A DNA stretch of 64,000 nt from Gnetum montanum (Eukaryota; Streptophyta; Gnetopsida; Gnetales; Gnetaceae), in assembly GCA_015680685.1 (NCBI GenBank), contig MNCI01015901.1:138335-202334 (forward strand), in the 5' to 3' direction. Of this stretch, positions 32,424 to 45,724 are shown piece by piece. How positions within the stretch are numbered: position 1 is the stretch's first letter; each line of letters opens with the position of its first letter. The translations under genes were made by a program, and so were the position numbers. Under the pieces are notes generated by a model that was not told the origin of the DNA, did not search any database, and saw only the letters and a program-made list of their open reading frames with translations.

Positions 32424-35400
32424 TTACCTTTATCAACTATGTTGAAAGGCAATTCTGCCCACAAAGCATATTCTAAAAGCTCAAGGGCTTCCATTGGCTC
32501 TTCATGTTGGTTTGCTTCACATTTTCTACCTTCATAGGAGGCATGTCATCAGGGAACTCCACCTCTAATCCTTTTTTAGGATCAATGTTGCTAACAATTA
32601 GAGGGGCTGAATTGTCACCATGTATGATAACCTCTCCACCTTCATATGAAAGGTATATTTTCTAATGGATTAGGAAGGAGACTACATGCAGTTGGGCTAA
32701 GCAAGGCCTACCCAAGATTAGGTTGAAGCCTAGCATCTCCTCAACTACTATGAATTCAGCGATGGTGGGGAATTGCTCCCCTACCATGAAGGCTATTATG
32801 ATAGTTCCCTTTATGACAACACACACCCATTGAAGGATTTTAGGCATGTTGTCTCTATTAGTTGAATTTGGTCAGCAAGACCAAGCTTGTAAATGATTGT
32901 TTAAGGGATGACATTGGTCACCACTCTGTCATTGACATGCACCCTGTGGATTCTACATTACCTCATGTAGATAGTGATAAACATCGATGCGATAATGACT
33001 TGATCCTTCTCAGGGTCCATCTTGATCACCTCATCATGAAATGTCAGAGGCATTAAACTAAATTACTATAGGGGAGGAGGCAACATCATAATGTGGATGG
33101 ATTTCTCATCTGCTAAAATGTCCTCCATGATAGGAATGAAGGTCAACATGTGCACTGGTGCTTCACAATGGGTAGAGGAGGTCATCACCAAGTGATACAA
33201 GCTTAGTATTGTGTTCTTCTATTTCAAAGCCTACTTGACTTATGCCAATGTGTCAAGAAAGTCTTTTCCACTATCCGTTGCTTTGTTGTTGCTGGCCTTC
33301 ATCTCCTCCATCTAACCTAAGAAATGAATCTCTCGCGGAGGGGATTTGGGCCTTGCTTGTCTTGTTTGCTTTGGAGCCTCAATGCTCCATTGTTAGTTGC
33401 TAGTTATGGAGGCCTCTTCAGTTCGTTGGGCCATTAAGATGGAAGACAAAGGGATAGGCTTTTGTGGGCCTAATGCCCTTTGCTCCTAGAGCTTTGTAAG
33501 CATTTGATTGAAAAGGCACTCGTTGGGCCTCTCGGGTTGCCATATTTGTTGCCTATTGGTGTTGGCTATGGAATGGGGTCTTAGGTAAGCAGGGACTGAT
33601 GCACCACCAAACTCCTAACATGTAGGGATTCCACACGTTATGGCACCATTACAACAAAGGGGGTTTGGGTTGTTGCAACTAGAACATGTTGTAGAGCCCT
33701 AACCACAAAGGGTGTTATGGGTGCCCAAGATGATGCTCTGATAATAAAAGGGATCATCGAACTGATTGAGGATGAGGAGGCCCTAGCATCATTAAAGGAT
33801 GCATGAAAAATAAATGGTTCCTGCACCAGTTCTGAATCGTCATCAACACTGATAGCATTGATGATGTACCCTACACCACTTACATTGAGAGGATCCTTGT
33901 AAACCTCGATTGACTAATTTTGGGGGCACACTAGGTTAGTAGCGTCAAGGACCAACTCACCCTTGTTAATCATGCATTGTATATTATCCTGCAAAGCCAT
34001 GCAAAATTCTATATCATGGCCTTGCAATTAGTAATACTAGCAAAACTAGTTCAATCTGAAATGCTTAGGGACTGAAGGCTCATTAGGTAGCACCGCTAAA
34101 TGATTTTTGAGGAGCTCGTAGTATCAATAATGCCACTTACAAGCATCCTTGGACATTTGCTTGTACTAGATGCATCCAACATGAAGCAATTGGTCCAACA
34201 ACTTCAACTGCTTAATAGGCAATAGTGTATACTTCAACCGATCCTTGTGTTCGAAGTTAGGCCTTGTGGCAACTAGTGTCATGGCTATCGATGATGCAGA
34301 CTGGTTGTTTGCCACTATGCTAGGGCCAGCCACCTTGTTGTTGGTCAGGGCCTTGGTTGGCTTGGCCATTGGTTTGATGTCGACTATCTTAGAGTCATTG
34401 GCCACCATTATGATGATTGTAATTGTTTGTTTTCCTTTGTCCCTATCATTTTCTTTCTTCACATGTAGGTTTTTATAGGCCACATAGGACAGATCCTTAC
34501 TAGCATCTGCTGCATCCTGAATGCTCTTAGTCTAAGCAAACGCTTGGCATAGGGATTGTAGGGCAAGGTAATATAGTTTCAACTTGATGAAGTCATTTAC
34601 TACACCTTTGAAGGTGGCCAATAGGTGAGTTTTTGCAATAGGCTCATAGACCTCATTTAGTGATGCACTCCATTGCTGGATGAATTTTTGCATGGGCTCT
34701 AAGTGGCCCTACCTGACTTGCATTAGCTAGTCCAGGATCACCTCAAGCTTCAAGTTTTACTTGAAATGAGTGATGAATTGGGTAAGAAATTCCTCCAAAG
34801 AAGTGATGCAGGCCCTGGGGAGCACGAAATACCAATCTAGTGCCTTACCATTCAAGGATATGGTGAACATGCAAATGATGGAATTTGGCCATGCTTGCAA
34901 TAGGATGCATTCTAATCAAAAGGTCACCAGATGGGTGTTAGGGTCCCCTTAACCATTTTATTTGGTGAAGTAGGGTATTAGAACCCCAGTGGGAACTACT
35001 AGTGGTGGGACTACAAGACCAATTGGATCATCCTGGTAGAAATCCATCACATGGATAGCTTCATAGGAGGCATCTTGAGCCACTTAACCTCTTTAGTTAG
35101 GCTTTGGATTAGCTAGAATGCTTGATCCAAGGCTATTGCAATTGTGGTGGGTTGCATGCATTGTGTAGCCTGCTATGCTATTTGGGTGGTCCATGACTTG
35201 GATCTAAGCTATATGACCACTTGTGATGCCTGTTGCATAGGTTGTGCTATGGATATAGCACCTAGTCCCCACCACGTGTTTGTGGGCTGGGCCATCGTAA
35301 AGGATGATGCCATGGTAAGTGGCAAGAAAAATGATGCCTAAGAGGTATATGGTTGAGATACAAGTGGTAGGATGAAAAATTCTTGAACTATAAATGATAA

Positions 35401-36165
35401 GAAAGGAACATGCATGACGTGCATGTAGGGTTATGTAGGTGTAACAGTTGCTATCACAGAAGGCTAGACAACTTGAACAAGCTGAACAGGCTACACAGGA
35501 TGAACAGGCAGTGGGAGCTACATAGGCTAAGATGGTATGACTCAAGGTAAGTTGAAAGGAAGGCTAAAGGGAAGTACATTATCCTGGCATGTTTGTTGAT
35601 TTTGAAGGTTCACAACCATAGGTGTGGACCTAGTTAGTGACACGTGATTGACAACTATCTCCCGGAGGATAGATCAGTGAGAGTAGAGGTAAGAAAGTCG
35701 ATGTAGCTAGCTGGAATGAGGTGTGGAATGAGTCATCATGCTCAAAATGAGCTTCAAACTCATCCACATCCTTCTGCAATGGCTCCTTATAAACAGTCCC
35801 TACCTCATGAACCATGTTTCAAATAAGGTTGTCCAACATCCACCGATGGTCTCCGTGAGTGGGATAAAGTTGAAATCAGAAGGGAACCATTCCCTCCCAT
35901 TATGATACATGTAATCATAACTACCTTTGGCATTCATTTCTTGGTATTCTAAGGGCAAACCTACCTAGATTTTTGCACAAACGAAGTTATATTACTTGTC
36001 GTTGAGCACCATGATCTTGGGAGGTAGGTTGCCCTACTTGAGAGATTACCTCTATGCTAGGATAGGACCCCTAGCCCTAGGAAGGTTAATCAGAATCTCT
36101 TGCTGGACTAGTTAAAGAACAATCATGCTTGGAGAAAAGGTCAAAGGCTATGTGAGGTTCATGGT
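32418..36165 (-). pseudogene. Element D gag-protease
   Basis: Starts near an ATG at 36165 on the minus strand. The capsid lies at about 35010-34490 ('LNGKALDWYFVLP', 'SLEEFLTQFITHFK', 'LEPMQKFIQQWSASLNEVY'), matching the retrotransposon gag domain. A Lys-rich stretch follows ('HVKKENDRDKGKQ', 34470). The protease C-terminal half is the open frame 32847-32662 with 'MLGFNLILGRPCLAQL', the conserved G-R-P helix. Then 'PMEALELLEYALWAELPF' runs up to a donor-like site. Frames are interrupted by stops throughout. Confidence 0.75.
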
Positions 36166-36575
36166 GTAAAGAAAAATGCAAAAGGCTACTTATGCAAAAC
36201 AAGAAGAAAAAATGGCTAAGTGCTAAAATGTAGAAAAACAGTTAAGTATGCAACTGCTAAGAAAATAGCTAAGTGTAAGAAATGTGAAAAAATGACTAAG
36301 TATAAAAGATGTAAAAAATGACTAAGTTAGAGAAAAAATGACTAAGCGTAAATCTATTGAAAAATGTCTAACTCTGGGACTATGCTCAGAGCCAACTACA
36401 CTCGCTACATTGCAGGTAGCTATGCTCTACTGAGCACCTAGAATTCGGCTAAGTGTAAACACTAGTGCTGTCAAGTGGGGTTCCATTGAAACCAATAATA
36501 GGAACCACTCTACACAAGGTGTAGAGGGCACACAAGGCAACAACCAAGGGATGGCCAAAGAAGAAAATGGCAAAG

Positions 36576-36593
36576 GCCCTCCTTCTAGTGCCA
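36576..36593 (-). other. Element D primer-binding site
   Basis: The minus strand reads TGGCACTAGAAGGAGGGC six bases inside the 5' LTR. The form is like that of Tat-type elements. I do not assign the tRNA. Confidence 0.6.
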
Positions 36594-36599
36594 GAAAAT

Positions 36600-38290
36600 T
36601 GTAGCAACCGAAAACATCAGAGGCTAGAAAGGGACTCCAAGAGGTCTATGGTAGTACAACCTTCACCCCACTTTTGCATGAGGGCCTACTAGGAATGGCA
36701 TTGAGGTACCCAAGATGGTCTTGTCAATCGAACTAGGACTTACAGGTGTTACAATGAAACAAGTGTTAAGGTGTTAATACGGTGTCGGTGGTGTCCATGG
36801 TGCCCACGGGTGTGAGCATAGCAAGTGTTTTGAGCATGAAAACGAGGGTGTGAACATGTAGGTATGTGCTTGAACGATGAAAAATATAAATAGAATGCCA
36901 AAATATAGGGAAAAAATTCAAAAATGCACAAAATGTGAGCAAGAGAGAAAGGCACCACCCCAAATAGGGGAAGCATAGTCAATTGGAAAGACAAGTTTAG
37001 GAGGTATGCGGTGCACAAACAAACATAGTAGGCAATGTAGTCACAGTCTCAAAGTGTCTAGCTACAAAACTAATGTCCTCCATGAAGTCTAAGCCTACTA
37101 GGTTAGCTGCTATGATGTCCTCCAAGCTGCAATGGTCAACAATGTGCTAGGGGTGTACAATGGTGTTTTGGTATCCCAAAGTTCACCAAAATGTCAAGTG
37201 TGCTTGGGTGAAAGGGTGCTCATAATGCAAGTTTTCTTGTTGATTACTTCCAAATGCTAACCGAAATGCCAAAATTTCAACCCATAATATGCGAAGCACT
37301 AGGGTATTTATAGGGTTAGGAGTAGCATGAATTTTGGATCTAGTGCCACATGCTAGAGGGATAGCTAGGACTATGCTCAGCCCAACTATGCTCCCACTAA
37401 AGCAAGATGGTGTTCTGCTGGTGTGCTTCAATGAACCCTATGAGACTACCAAACTATGACTACGCTACTGAGACTACATGTGTAAGTGTTGAACAGACTG
37501 CAATGTACCTAAAAACAATGCAAAATAGTGCAGTTTTGAACACTACACTCTGAGACTACACTACCCACTCTCTTGAGTGGTTTCAAGCATAGGTACAATT
37601 TGAGGGAAAATGGGGGGGGGGGGGCAAAGGAGACAAAACTTGCTAATCTTACTTTCCGAAGGAATGTTTGAGCTAAGATGTAGGCCAGTGCTGAGTTCTA
37701 GAGGCTCTTGAAGGTAATTTCAGCAAACTACACTAACACTTCTCTAGAGCATAATCCCAAGAGTTGGGCAAATCTTGCCAAAAAATGATGCTCAGTGCAA
37801 TCTATGCTTTAGGACGTAGTTCTAGAGATAGGAACATAGCCTTGACACCTGGAAAAAATTGGCAAAGATGATGTGCTCATGCGGACTATGCTAACTACAC
37901 TCTAGAGTGTAGTAGGGAACATAGTCTTAGAAGTTAGAAAATTTTCCAAATTGTTTCTTCCATGGCAACCAAGCCTAACAACCTCTACCTTAACACTTAG
38001 GAAAATTTGCATAACTAGTCATTCCAAGGCTAACTACGCTGACTACACTCTGGAGCATAGTCTCAGTAGGGTGAGCATAGTCAAGACACTTAGAAGAATT
38101 TGCAGCTGCTATTGACACTTAGAAAAATCTTGCAAATCTAAACTATTAGTGTCAACTATGTTGACTATGCTCTAGAGTGTAGTCCTATTAGTGGAAGCAT
38201 AGTCTCAACACTTAGACAAAATTTGCCAAGTTTTGACACTTAACCAAATTTGCAGTTGAGACCTCGGAGCCCGAATTTGGTGGTGTTTCA
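36600..38290 (-). repeat. Element D 5' LTR
   Basis: Starts 'tgtagcaaccg' and ends 'ggtgtttca' on the plus strand. It is the partner of 9481-11100. A G13 run lies at 37612-37624. It is followed by the duplication 'ctagt' (38291-38295). Confidence 0.9.
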
Positions 38291-38294
38291 CTAG

Positions 38295-39172
38295 TAATGA
38301 AGCATCGATGCATCAACGTAGTCACTTTGACGTATGTGCCTCAACACAATCATGTCAATGCATACCCTTCAATGCAATTCCATTGATGCATGCAATGATG
38401 CTTTGATGCATACTCATCTACATAGTGTCTATTTTTACCCATAAATACAAGTGCTCCTACTAAGTAGTTAACATTCTTTTTTCAATAGAGTAGTTGAACT
38501 CTTGCAGTTTTATTCCGTAGTCTTAGACAATAGTTAGTGAGTGCCCATAGTGTTGATCTGAGTTAGTTGTATGACATCTTATTCAAGTGGAAATGTACTT
38601 GGACACATTCCATGGATGGCTATAAGATCAAGATTAATTCTTATTCATTGCAGCACTTTGACTTAGATTAGATTTACTTTCCATGCAATTTAATTTTCAT
38701 GTACTTAGTTAATATCTACATTTCATGCAAGTTAATCAATTGGTGGAATGAGTGCAACCAATTTCGAGTATAAACATATATTTTCTTGGTAATCCCAATA
38801 GCATTATTTCTTGGTAATCCCAATAGTGGATATGTGGGTTCAAGATGTGTACAACAAGCTAGGAACAAATACTCATAGCCCGTAGGCTAGTTCAACATTT
38901 ATCTTATTATTGTTAATTAGATTAAATAATTAATTTCTCTATTATCATTAGGAGTAGCATAAAGCTAAAAAAACATCAAAAACCATATGCCTCACTTTGG
39001 ACTAAGCCATACATGATAATGCTACCACTAGTCCAAGTGGGAAGATAGCGAACTATGATCAATGCTTAACAATCTAGATGGACAACTAGTCCCATCCATG
39101 GAATTCAATAAAATCATGCGTGAACACTTATGATTCATATGGTTGGACATAGGGTATACCCACTACTCATCA
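38295..39172 (+). repeat. Element F 5' LTR
   Basis: Matches 43952-44942. It has six units of the 14-bp U3 array (about 38310-38395), against twelve in the right LTR. This accounts for most of the 113-bp length difference. Confidence 0.85.
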
Positions 39173-39173
39173 T

Positions 39174-39191
39174 TGGCACCATTCTCGGGGA
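39174..39191 (+). other. Element F primer-binding site
   Basis: Reads TGGCACCATTCTCGGGGA, four differences from the Athila-type tRNA-Asp site TGGCGCCGTTGCCGGGGA. It begins one base after the LTR's trailing T. Confidence 0.75.
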
Positions 39192-39298
39192 TGGTGCTAG
39201 TTATCTAGATTAGTTGTATCATAAATGATCACTATTAAGGTGTTAATAATTTATCTTTTAGAAAATATTGAAATTTAAAATCACACATGTTAAAACCA

Positions 39299-41300
39299 TG
39301 TCTTCTTCACAGACCAATAATTCATCATATGATGAAAACTCTCATAGAAGAAACAAAAGGTTCTATACTAAAGAAAAGTGGAGTAAATAACCTCAAGTAG
39401 GAGCTTCATATGCTCATTTCAACCCATACTACACACAAGGACTACATTCAGCTAGTATAGATAATTCTAGAGGAGATGGAGTAAGTTCTAGATCAAGGAG
39501 CGCTTCAAGGCCTAGGATCTCCTCTAAACCTATAAAAGACAAATCAAGGGATCATTGGAAGAACTAGAGGAGCCATCGTGACTCTCCCAATTCACCATAT
39601 TTCTCTTCCTCTTTAACATCTACTTCTAATGAAGATACACGTAGGTATAGAAATAAAGCTCCACTATGGGATGAAGATAAAGATAGAAATTAAACCCAAG
39701 ATTAAAATCAAGGAAATCAAAATAAGCATAAACAAGATCATCACAAGATGAATAGAAATATAGATTATCACCATGATGTGTTTGATATAGATGAACCCTT
39801 GTTGCCTACTAGGGGCCTGACATAGATTAGGAAGGAAATTCAAATATTCCAAAGGCATCAAAGGTACACCCACATCAAATGGCTTAATATGGACAACATT
39901 CCTAAATTTTATGGGATGCTATAATTCTGATCCACAACATCATTTACAAGCCTTCCATGATGTCTAATCCTTATAAGCATTGAACACAAGTGGCAAAAGC
40001 TTAAGCTCTTTCCTAGGATGCTAATAGATGAAGCTAAAAGTTGGTATAGATCATTGGAACCAAATTCTATCCATCAGTGGTTCACAATGCTGGAACTCTT
40101 CAATGAAAAATATCAAACCTATGCAAGGGTGTCCAACATAAGAAAACAAATCCAAGGATGGAAACAAGAACAACATTAATCCTTGGATGTGGCCTTGGAT
40201 AGATAATATTCACTACTACATAGATGTCTAGGCCATGATGTCTCTCAAAAAGAGTAATGTTTCCACATCATAGATAGACTTCGTAATGAAACAAGGGATC
40301 CCCTTGGGATTTATGCCCAAGGTCGGTTATATGAACTAAAAGCTCATCAAATAGAAAGGCTAATTGAGTAGGTGGCAAAAGAAGAAGGAGAGCTATGTAA
40401 ACGAGAGAATGTACAAGAATATAATTGGAACCCAAATCTTCAAAAGAAAAGAGTCCATATTTATGATGAGGAAAAAAAATAGCTCTCAATGAGGTGATTT
40501 CACAACAAACCTTGCCAATATAAAAGTCTATTAATGAGCTTGAATCAAGGATAGATAAGATATGGGAGTTTATGAATTACAAAGTTACAACTTANNNNNN
40601 NNNNNNNNNNNNNNNNNNNNNNNNNNNNNNNNNNNNNNNNNNNNNNNNNNNNNNNNNNNNNNNNNNNNNNNNNNNNNNNNNNNNNNNNNNNNNNNNNNNN
40701 NNNNNNNNNNNNNNNNNNNNNNNNNNNNNNNNNNNNNNNNNNNNNNNNNNNNNNNNNNNNNNNNNNNNNNNNNNNNNNNNNNNNNNNNNNNNNNNNNNNN
40801 NNNNNNNNNNNNNNNNNNNNNNNNNNNNNNNNNNNNNNNNNNNNNNNNNNNNNNNNNNNNNNNNNNNNNNNNNNNNNNNNNNNNNNNNNNNNNNNNNNNN
40901 NNNNNNNNNNNNNNNNNNNNNNNNNNNNNNNNNNNNNNNNNNNNNNNNNNNNNNNNNNNNNNNNNNNNNNNNNNNNNNNNNNNNNNNNNNNNNNNNNNNN
41001 NNNNNNNNNNNNNNNNNNNNNNNNNNNNNNNNNNNNNNNNNNNNNNNNNNNNNNNNNNNNNNNNNNNNNNNNNNNNNNNNNNCTAGCACATCAAAACCAG
41101 CACAAGGCCAATCTAGTGCAACATCCTTCCCTATTGGAATGATTTCTCCTAATCATACGCAAAAGCCAACAACCATTACCACTCTAACACAAGACATAAA
41201 TGATAAATCTATCACTATGGAGAGACAGAAGAATCCATGCATCACTACTAATAGTAAAGGATGAAACTATGGGCCAAAAATTCAAATATTAACATAACCT
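39299..41300 (+). pseudogene. Element F gag
   Basis: Starts 'ATGTCTTCTTCACAG' at 39299, like the C gag start. The capsid around 39940-40300 aligns with C and E ('AKSWYRSLEPNSIHQW', 'LFNEKYQTYARVSNIRKQIQ', 'GWKQEQH'). The zinc-knuckle part would lie in the assembly gap 40595-41082. The sequence after the gap continues as the Gln/Pro/Thr-rich gag tail. Several stops are present. Confidence 0.7.
40595..41082. other. Assembly gap (488 N)
   Basis: A run of N. Nothing can be said about it. Single N bases also occur at 2498, 46277, 46465, 50971 and 54146. Confidence 0.99.
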
Positions 41301-43951
41301 ACAATAAAGCTAAGAAACAAGTGTATGAGCAAAAACTAGTCTACATAGTAGCCATTAAACCAAAATACACCCAATGGCTTAAAAATGAGATATAAAACTA
41401 TTTCAAAGATGCATAGAAGAAACTAATCCGCTTATTAGTTCTAGACTTAAGAAAATAGACCAAACAAAGGACTTAGATGCATATATCTTACACTCTGATT
41501 ATACACTGTAAAAGGATATTAAACATGAAAACTCAAGAATTAAAACAAAAAATTAAAAAGAAGAAGCAAACACATCTAGATCCCCCAAAACAGAAACACC
41601 TTCAAGTCCATATGAATATACATCTCCAAATGATCCAAATGAGACTATCACCAATGTTAGATGTGCTACCAAACAATTAATTAAATAAGTAATGATGATA
41701 GATGGAAAATTGGTGGTGTATAACTAGGAAATTATGCAATCCATATCTCAAATGTATGGCCATAAGATTAGTCATGGGGGAGATGCTCCATCTTGGTTCA
41801 AGAACTAATAAGTGTTTTTCACCTTTTTTATTTTACTATTTTTTATCATTTTCCTATTTCTTCCAAAATTTTCCGATTCTTCATATGTTTTTCATTTCTT
41901 AATATTTTTCTTTTCTTTATATTTTTCTCTTTTCTTAAGTAACTTTCTTTTTTTTATACATGTCTTTTATGTTTTTATTAATAATATTTCCAGTCATGAT
42001 GCAAAAGTCAACACTATGTGTTGGATTTTTGTGTTATTCTATCAAGATGATTGGATAAGTAATTGTGTAAAACAATGAGACAACCTCATCCATCCCCCCA
42101 GTTTTCTGAATAAAAGGTCTTTATCATGGAAATAGTTTGGTTCTTCTTTGATGAAAATAAAATTAATGAATGATCATTGTATCTTGAAAAAAGAGAGAAT
42201 GACCAAGTGGGAATGGGAAAGGGTATGATCTCAAGGGGACTTGTTGGGTTCTCTTCTTAACTTCCTTCATGTGGGTTGTCACTCCTCTTGGAATGTATCA
42301 TCACTCCTCCATTGACCAATAAAAAGGAAGCTATGTATTTGCATGGTGTGGTTTCCATTTCAAAAAATATTTAAAATTCAAGAAAAAGAGAAAGAGAAAA
42401 AATTTAAAAAATAAGAAAATAATAATAAAAATTCAAAGCACACCCCTTAAACATAATAATGGGCTACAAGCACTGGTTATGGGGCTAGAAGGACATGTTA
42501 CCCATGCCTAAAGACATCCCTCTAACTAAGGCCCTTCTTTCATTCTTCTCTTTTCTTCTCTTTTGGAATGATGATCATTATTTGTGGTGGTTGTGGACTC
42601 ATGATGGTTGATACGAAGAAACACATGAATGCAAGGTCACTGCTCATGTTATGAACTTGTTCTAAACTTGGACAGATAGGTATGCTAATCATTTTAATCA
42701 CTCTTATCACAAGAGCCTCTTGTGGACATGGTAAAGCACCTTACATCTTGATCTTTGCAATCCCTTCTTGTTCCATTATTCACTTCACTGCTGCATGTGA
42801 TTATGAAACCAATGGTTTTGTATAGTATAGTGCAACATTGTAACCAAGGTAGTTGTGTGTTACTTGAAACAAAGGCATGGTCTACATTCAACTTCTCAGG
42901 TACCCATGGACATCTATAAAAGTGGTTATGCAAGCGCATTATGGCAGGAGCCTACTCTGGGGAGGACCCATTTGCATAACTTTTTTTTATCATGGCTTTG
43001 AAATAACCTTCACATCTTCCAAAACATCAATGATAGTTTCTCTAAATTTATGCATGATTTTGTGATGACTTCTCATCCATTTCATTAATTTTTCCTACTT
43101 TTCTATTTTCATATCCATTAATATTTCTTGGTCATCTTCTAAATCAAACCTTTGTTTCAATTGTTTGAAAACTTGTGTGCTTCCAAAGTTACACTCATTA
43201 GTCATGGGGGCTAGGGATGCTTGCTTTGAAATTTTTGAAATTTTTCCAACATCCTATTTTCAAACATTGTGGTAACTAATAGTAATTGACCAAAATAATG
43301 TAAATAGCTTGATGATTTTAGTTACCTCATAGCTTAGGGCATAGTACACTATCATCACCTTTTTCTTAAACACAAACTAAGGAATTTGAAAAGGGTTAAC
43401 TATTAAGGAAAATTTACCAAAACTGATGTTGATTCTTTAGTGATTGTAGGTGATGCTAAAAAGAATGTCTAAAGAAGACAATCTTTTGCCAGGCACAAAA
43501 ATGAAGCCAAGAGAGGGACAAAAAAGGATATTTCCATGGATAAATAGTAGCACATAAAGGATAACAATTCAAACATCACATGATTGCTCAATCCATGGGA
43601 TAATGAGAATAAATTTCATTCCATCCTTCAACAATGTTCTGCATAACCAAAGAAGCATCATTGTAATAATCAAGGTTGGAAGTCTACCACCATTAATAGC
43701 AATAAGAAGAATCATCTTTAGCATATTTTTGAAGACCTTTGCAAATTTTGTATTCTCCAATGTCTCCCTAGTCCTTTTTTCATTTTTTCATTTTATAATA
43801 CATCCACTTGAATAAAATTTTGTAATGTGGAACTCAGAGTTAGTTAGTAGTTAGTGTCAGTCAATAATCCCATCATTCCCAATTTTTTGTAACAAAATCT
43901 AGATCCTATCCTATTAACTTAAGGATGAGTTTTTACTCATTCGTGGGGCTA
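41301..43951 (+). other. Element F 3' region, no credible ORF
   Basis: Contains 'catgggggagatgctcc' (about 41775), a T-rich run, and blocks shared with C: 'aattcaaagcacacccctta' (42431), 'cctctaactaaggccctt' (42510), 'ggttatgcaagcgcatta' (42922) and 'gagcctactctggggaggac' (42949). No pol domain was found. Confidence 0.55.
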
Positions 43952-44942
43952 TGATGAAGCATCGGTTTGCTACGTCGATGTAGCTATGTCAATGCAGCTA
44001 CCTCAACATAGTTTCCTTGACATAGCTACCTTAACGTAGCCACATCGATGCATACCCATCAATACATACTTGTCGACACGATCTCATCGAGGCATACCCA
44101 TCGATACATACTTGTTGACATGATATCATCAACGCATGTAATGATGCATTGATGTGTACTCATCAACATAGTGTCTATTTTCACCTATAAATACACATGT
44201 TCCCACCATGTATTTGGCATTCTTTTGTTAATAGAGTAGTTGAAATCTTGTGATTTTATTCTATAGTCTTAGAGAATAGTCAGTGAGTGCTTGCAATGCG
44301 GAGTTGAGTCCATTGTATAACGTCTTATTTGAGTGGCAATGTACCTGGATACATTCAATGAACAATAATAAGATCAAGATTGATTCTTATTTATCGTAGC
44401 ACTTTGACTTAGATTAGAGTTACTTTCCATGAAATTTACTTTTCATGTACTTGGTTAATATCTACATTTCATGCAAGTTAATCAGTCGGTGGAATGAACA
44501 CAACCAATTTCGAGTGTCAACACATATTCACTTGGCAATCCCAGCAATGTTATTTCTTTGTTCACCTAGTAGCATAACGCTTGGTAATCCTAGTAGTGGA
44601 TATGTGGGTTCAAGATGTGTATAGCAAGCTAGGAATAAAAACTCATAGCCCATAGGCTAGTTCAACATTTATCTTCTTTTTGTTAATTAAATTAAATAAT
44701 TAATTTCTCTATTATCGTTAAGAGTAGCATAAAGCTGAAAAAACATCAACAATCATATGCCTCACTTTGAACTAAATCATACGTGACAATGCTACCACTA
44801 GTCCAAGTGGGAAGATAGTGAACTGTGATCAATGCTTAACAATCTAGGTGCACAACTAGTCCCATCCACAAAATTCAACTAGATCGTGTGTGAATGCTTG
44901 CGATTTCTATGGTTGGGCATAGAGTATACCCACCACTCATCA
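43952..44942 (+). repeat. Element F 3' LTR
   Basis: Starts 'tgatgaagcatcgg' and ends 'ccactcatca'. TATAAATA is at about 44186. It holds the long 14-bp array. Confidence 0.9.
43971..44138 (+). promoter_or_regulatory. Twelve-unit 14-bp array in U3 of element F
   Basis: Twelve consecutive 14-mers in perfect register. Each carries a T-[CT]-[GA]-A-[CT]-[GA] core at the same position: 'tacgtcgatgtagc', 'tatgtcaatgcagc', 'tacctcaacatagt', 'ttccttgacatagc' and so on. The cores TCGATG, TCAATG, TTGACA and TCGACA look like CpG-decayed forms of one site. The array ends about 48 bp before the TATA box. Confidence 0.75.
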
Positions 44943-44947
44943 CCTAG

Positions 44948-45720
44948 TTAATTTGTTTCAATTATAATTTTGATAGACTTATGTATGAAAGTAAATTTTT
45001 GGGTATGGTTCTTATGTTTTTCAAAACATGAGTTTAGCAATTATGATGTTATTTTCATAGATTTAGCATAAGATTCATACCTTTGTACCTACCTATCCTT
45101 GGTATAGGTTGTTATTGTTCTATTTTTAATATTTTCTCTCCATTAGCATGTACCTTATTTAGGATGGAATACTGAACTTGGTATTATGATATGATGAGTT
45201 GATTGATCATTAAATGTTTGGATGTAACTGTTTTGCTTATGTACTGAATTGGTTTGCTATCAATTGAAACTAATTTATGATTAATAGGCATCAAAATTTT
45301 TATACTTTTGGCTCTTCATTGGCACATCCATTTGCACATTAGCAAATGTGCACCAATACATTTAATGATACACACACACACACACACACACCAAGGCATA
45401 TTGATATCATCTTAGCATTAACTGTAATAAATATTTTGTAGTTTGTTTTTATAACTTGTAGTAGTTAGTACGTACTTATAGCTAGGCTTGGAATTTTGAC
45501 TTATAATTTTTTTTCAATGACATTTTTTACATGTTTCTTGAAAATACTCAAGTATGTTGACATGCTTTAGATAAATTAGAAGTCTACAGTACTGCAATTT
45601 ATAGCGTATCTCCATTACCATTAGTTTAGCAATATTATTATTCATTATTTTAGCAAGTAATAAAATAAAAATGAAGTCTCAACTATACCTTAACAATTAA
45701 ATAATATTTACAAGTTACAA
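44948..45720. other. Right flank of the nest, no gene seen
   Basis: AT-rich DNA that was once contiguous with 9474. An (AC)11 microsatellite lies at 45370-45391. Confidence 0.5.
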
Positions 45721-45724
45721 TGAC

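Larger units (their letters stand above)
9481..38290 (-). mobile_element. Element D: giant Tat/Ogre-like retrotransposon
   Basis: A minus-strand LTR retrotransposon of 28.8 kb, about 19.3 kb once nested element C is removed. It has paired LTRs of 1.6-1.7 kb, a perfect 5-bp duplication, a primer site, a polypurine tract, gag-protease at 36.2-32.4 kb and RT-RNase H-integrase at 16.1-13.3 kb. Separating the two coding blocks is a region holding a plus-strand multi-exon gene and tandem repeats. The RT type, long LTRs and tandem repeats in the 3' untranslated part fit the Tat/Ogre/Retand group. Coding frames carry many stops, so it is inactive. Confidence 0.85.
38295..44942 (+). mobile_element. 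Element F: Athila-like element without pol
   Basis: Plus strand, LTRs 38295-39172 and 43952-44942, target duplication 'cctag' (9475-9479 and 44943-44947), tRNA-Asp-type primer site, and gag. The internal region is only about 4.8 kb, including a 488-N gap, and shows no protease, RT, RNase H or integrase. The gap as drawn is too small for pol. It was split at its first base by element D. The first dinucleotide of the left LTR is TA (from TG). Confidence 0.85.

Noticed and set aside
40562-41264. Long open frames across the N run
   Set aside because: They consist almost entirely of unknown bases in the assembly gap.
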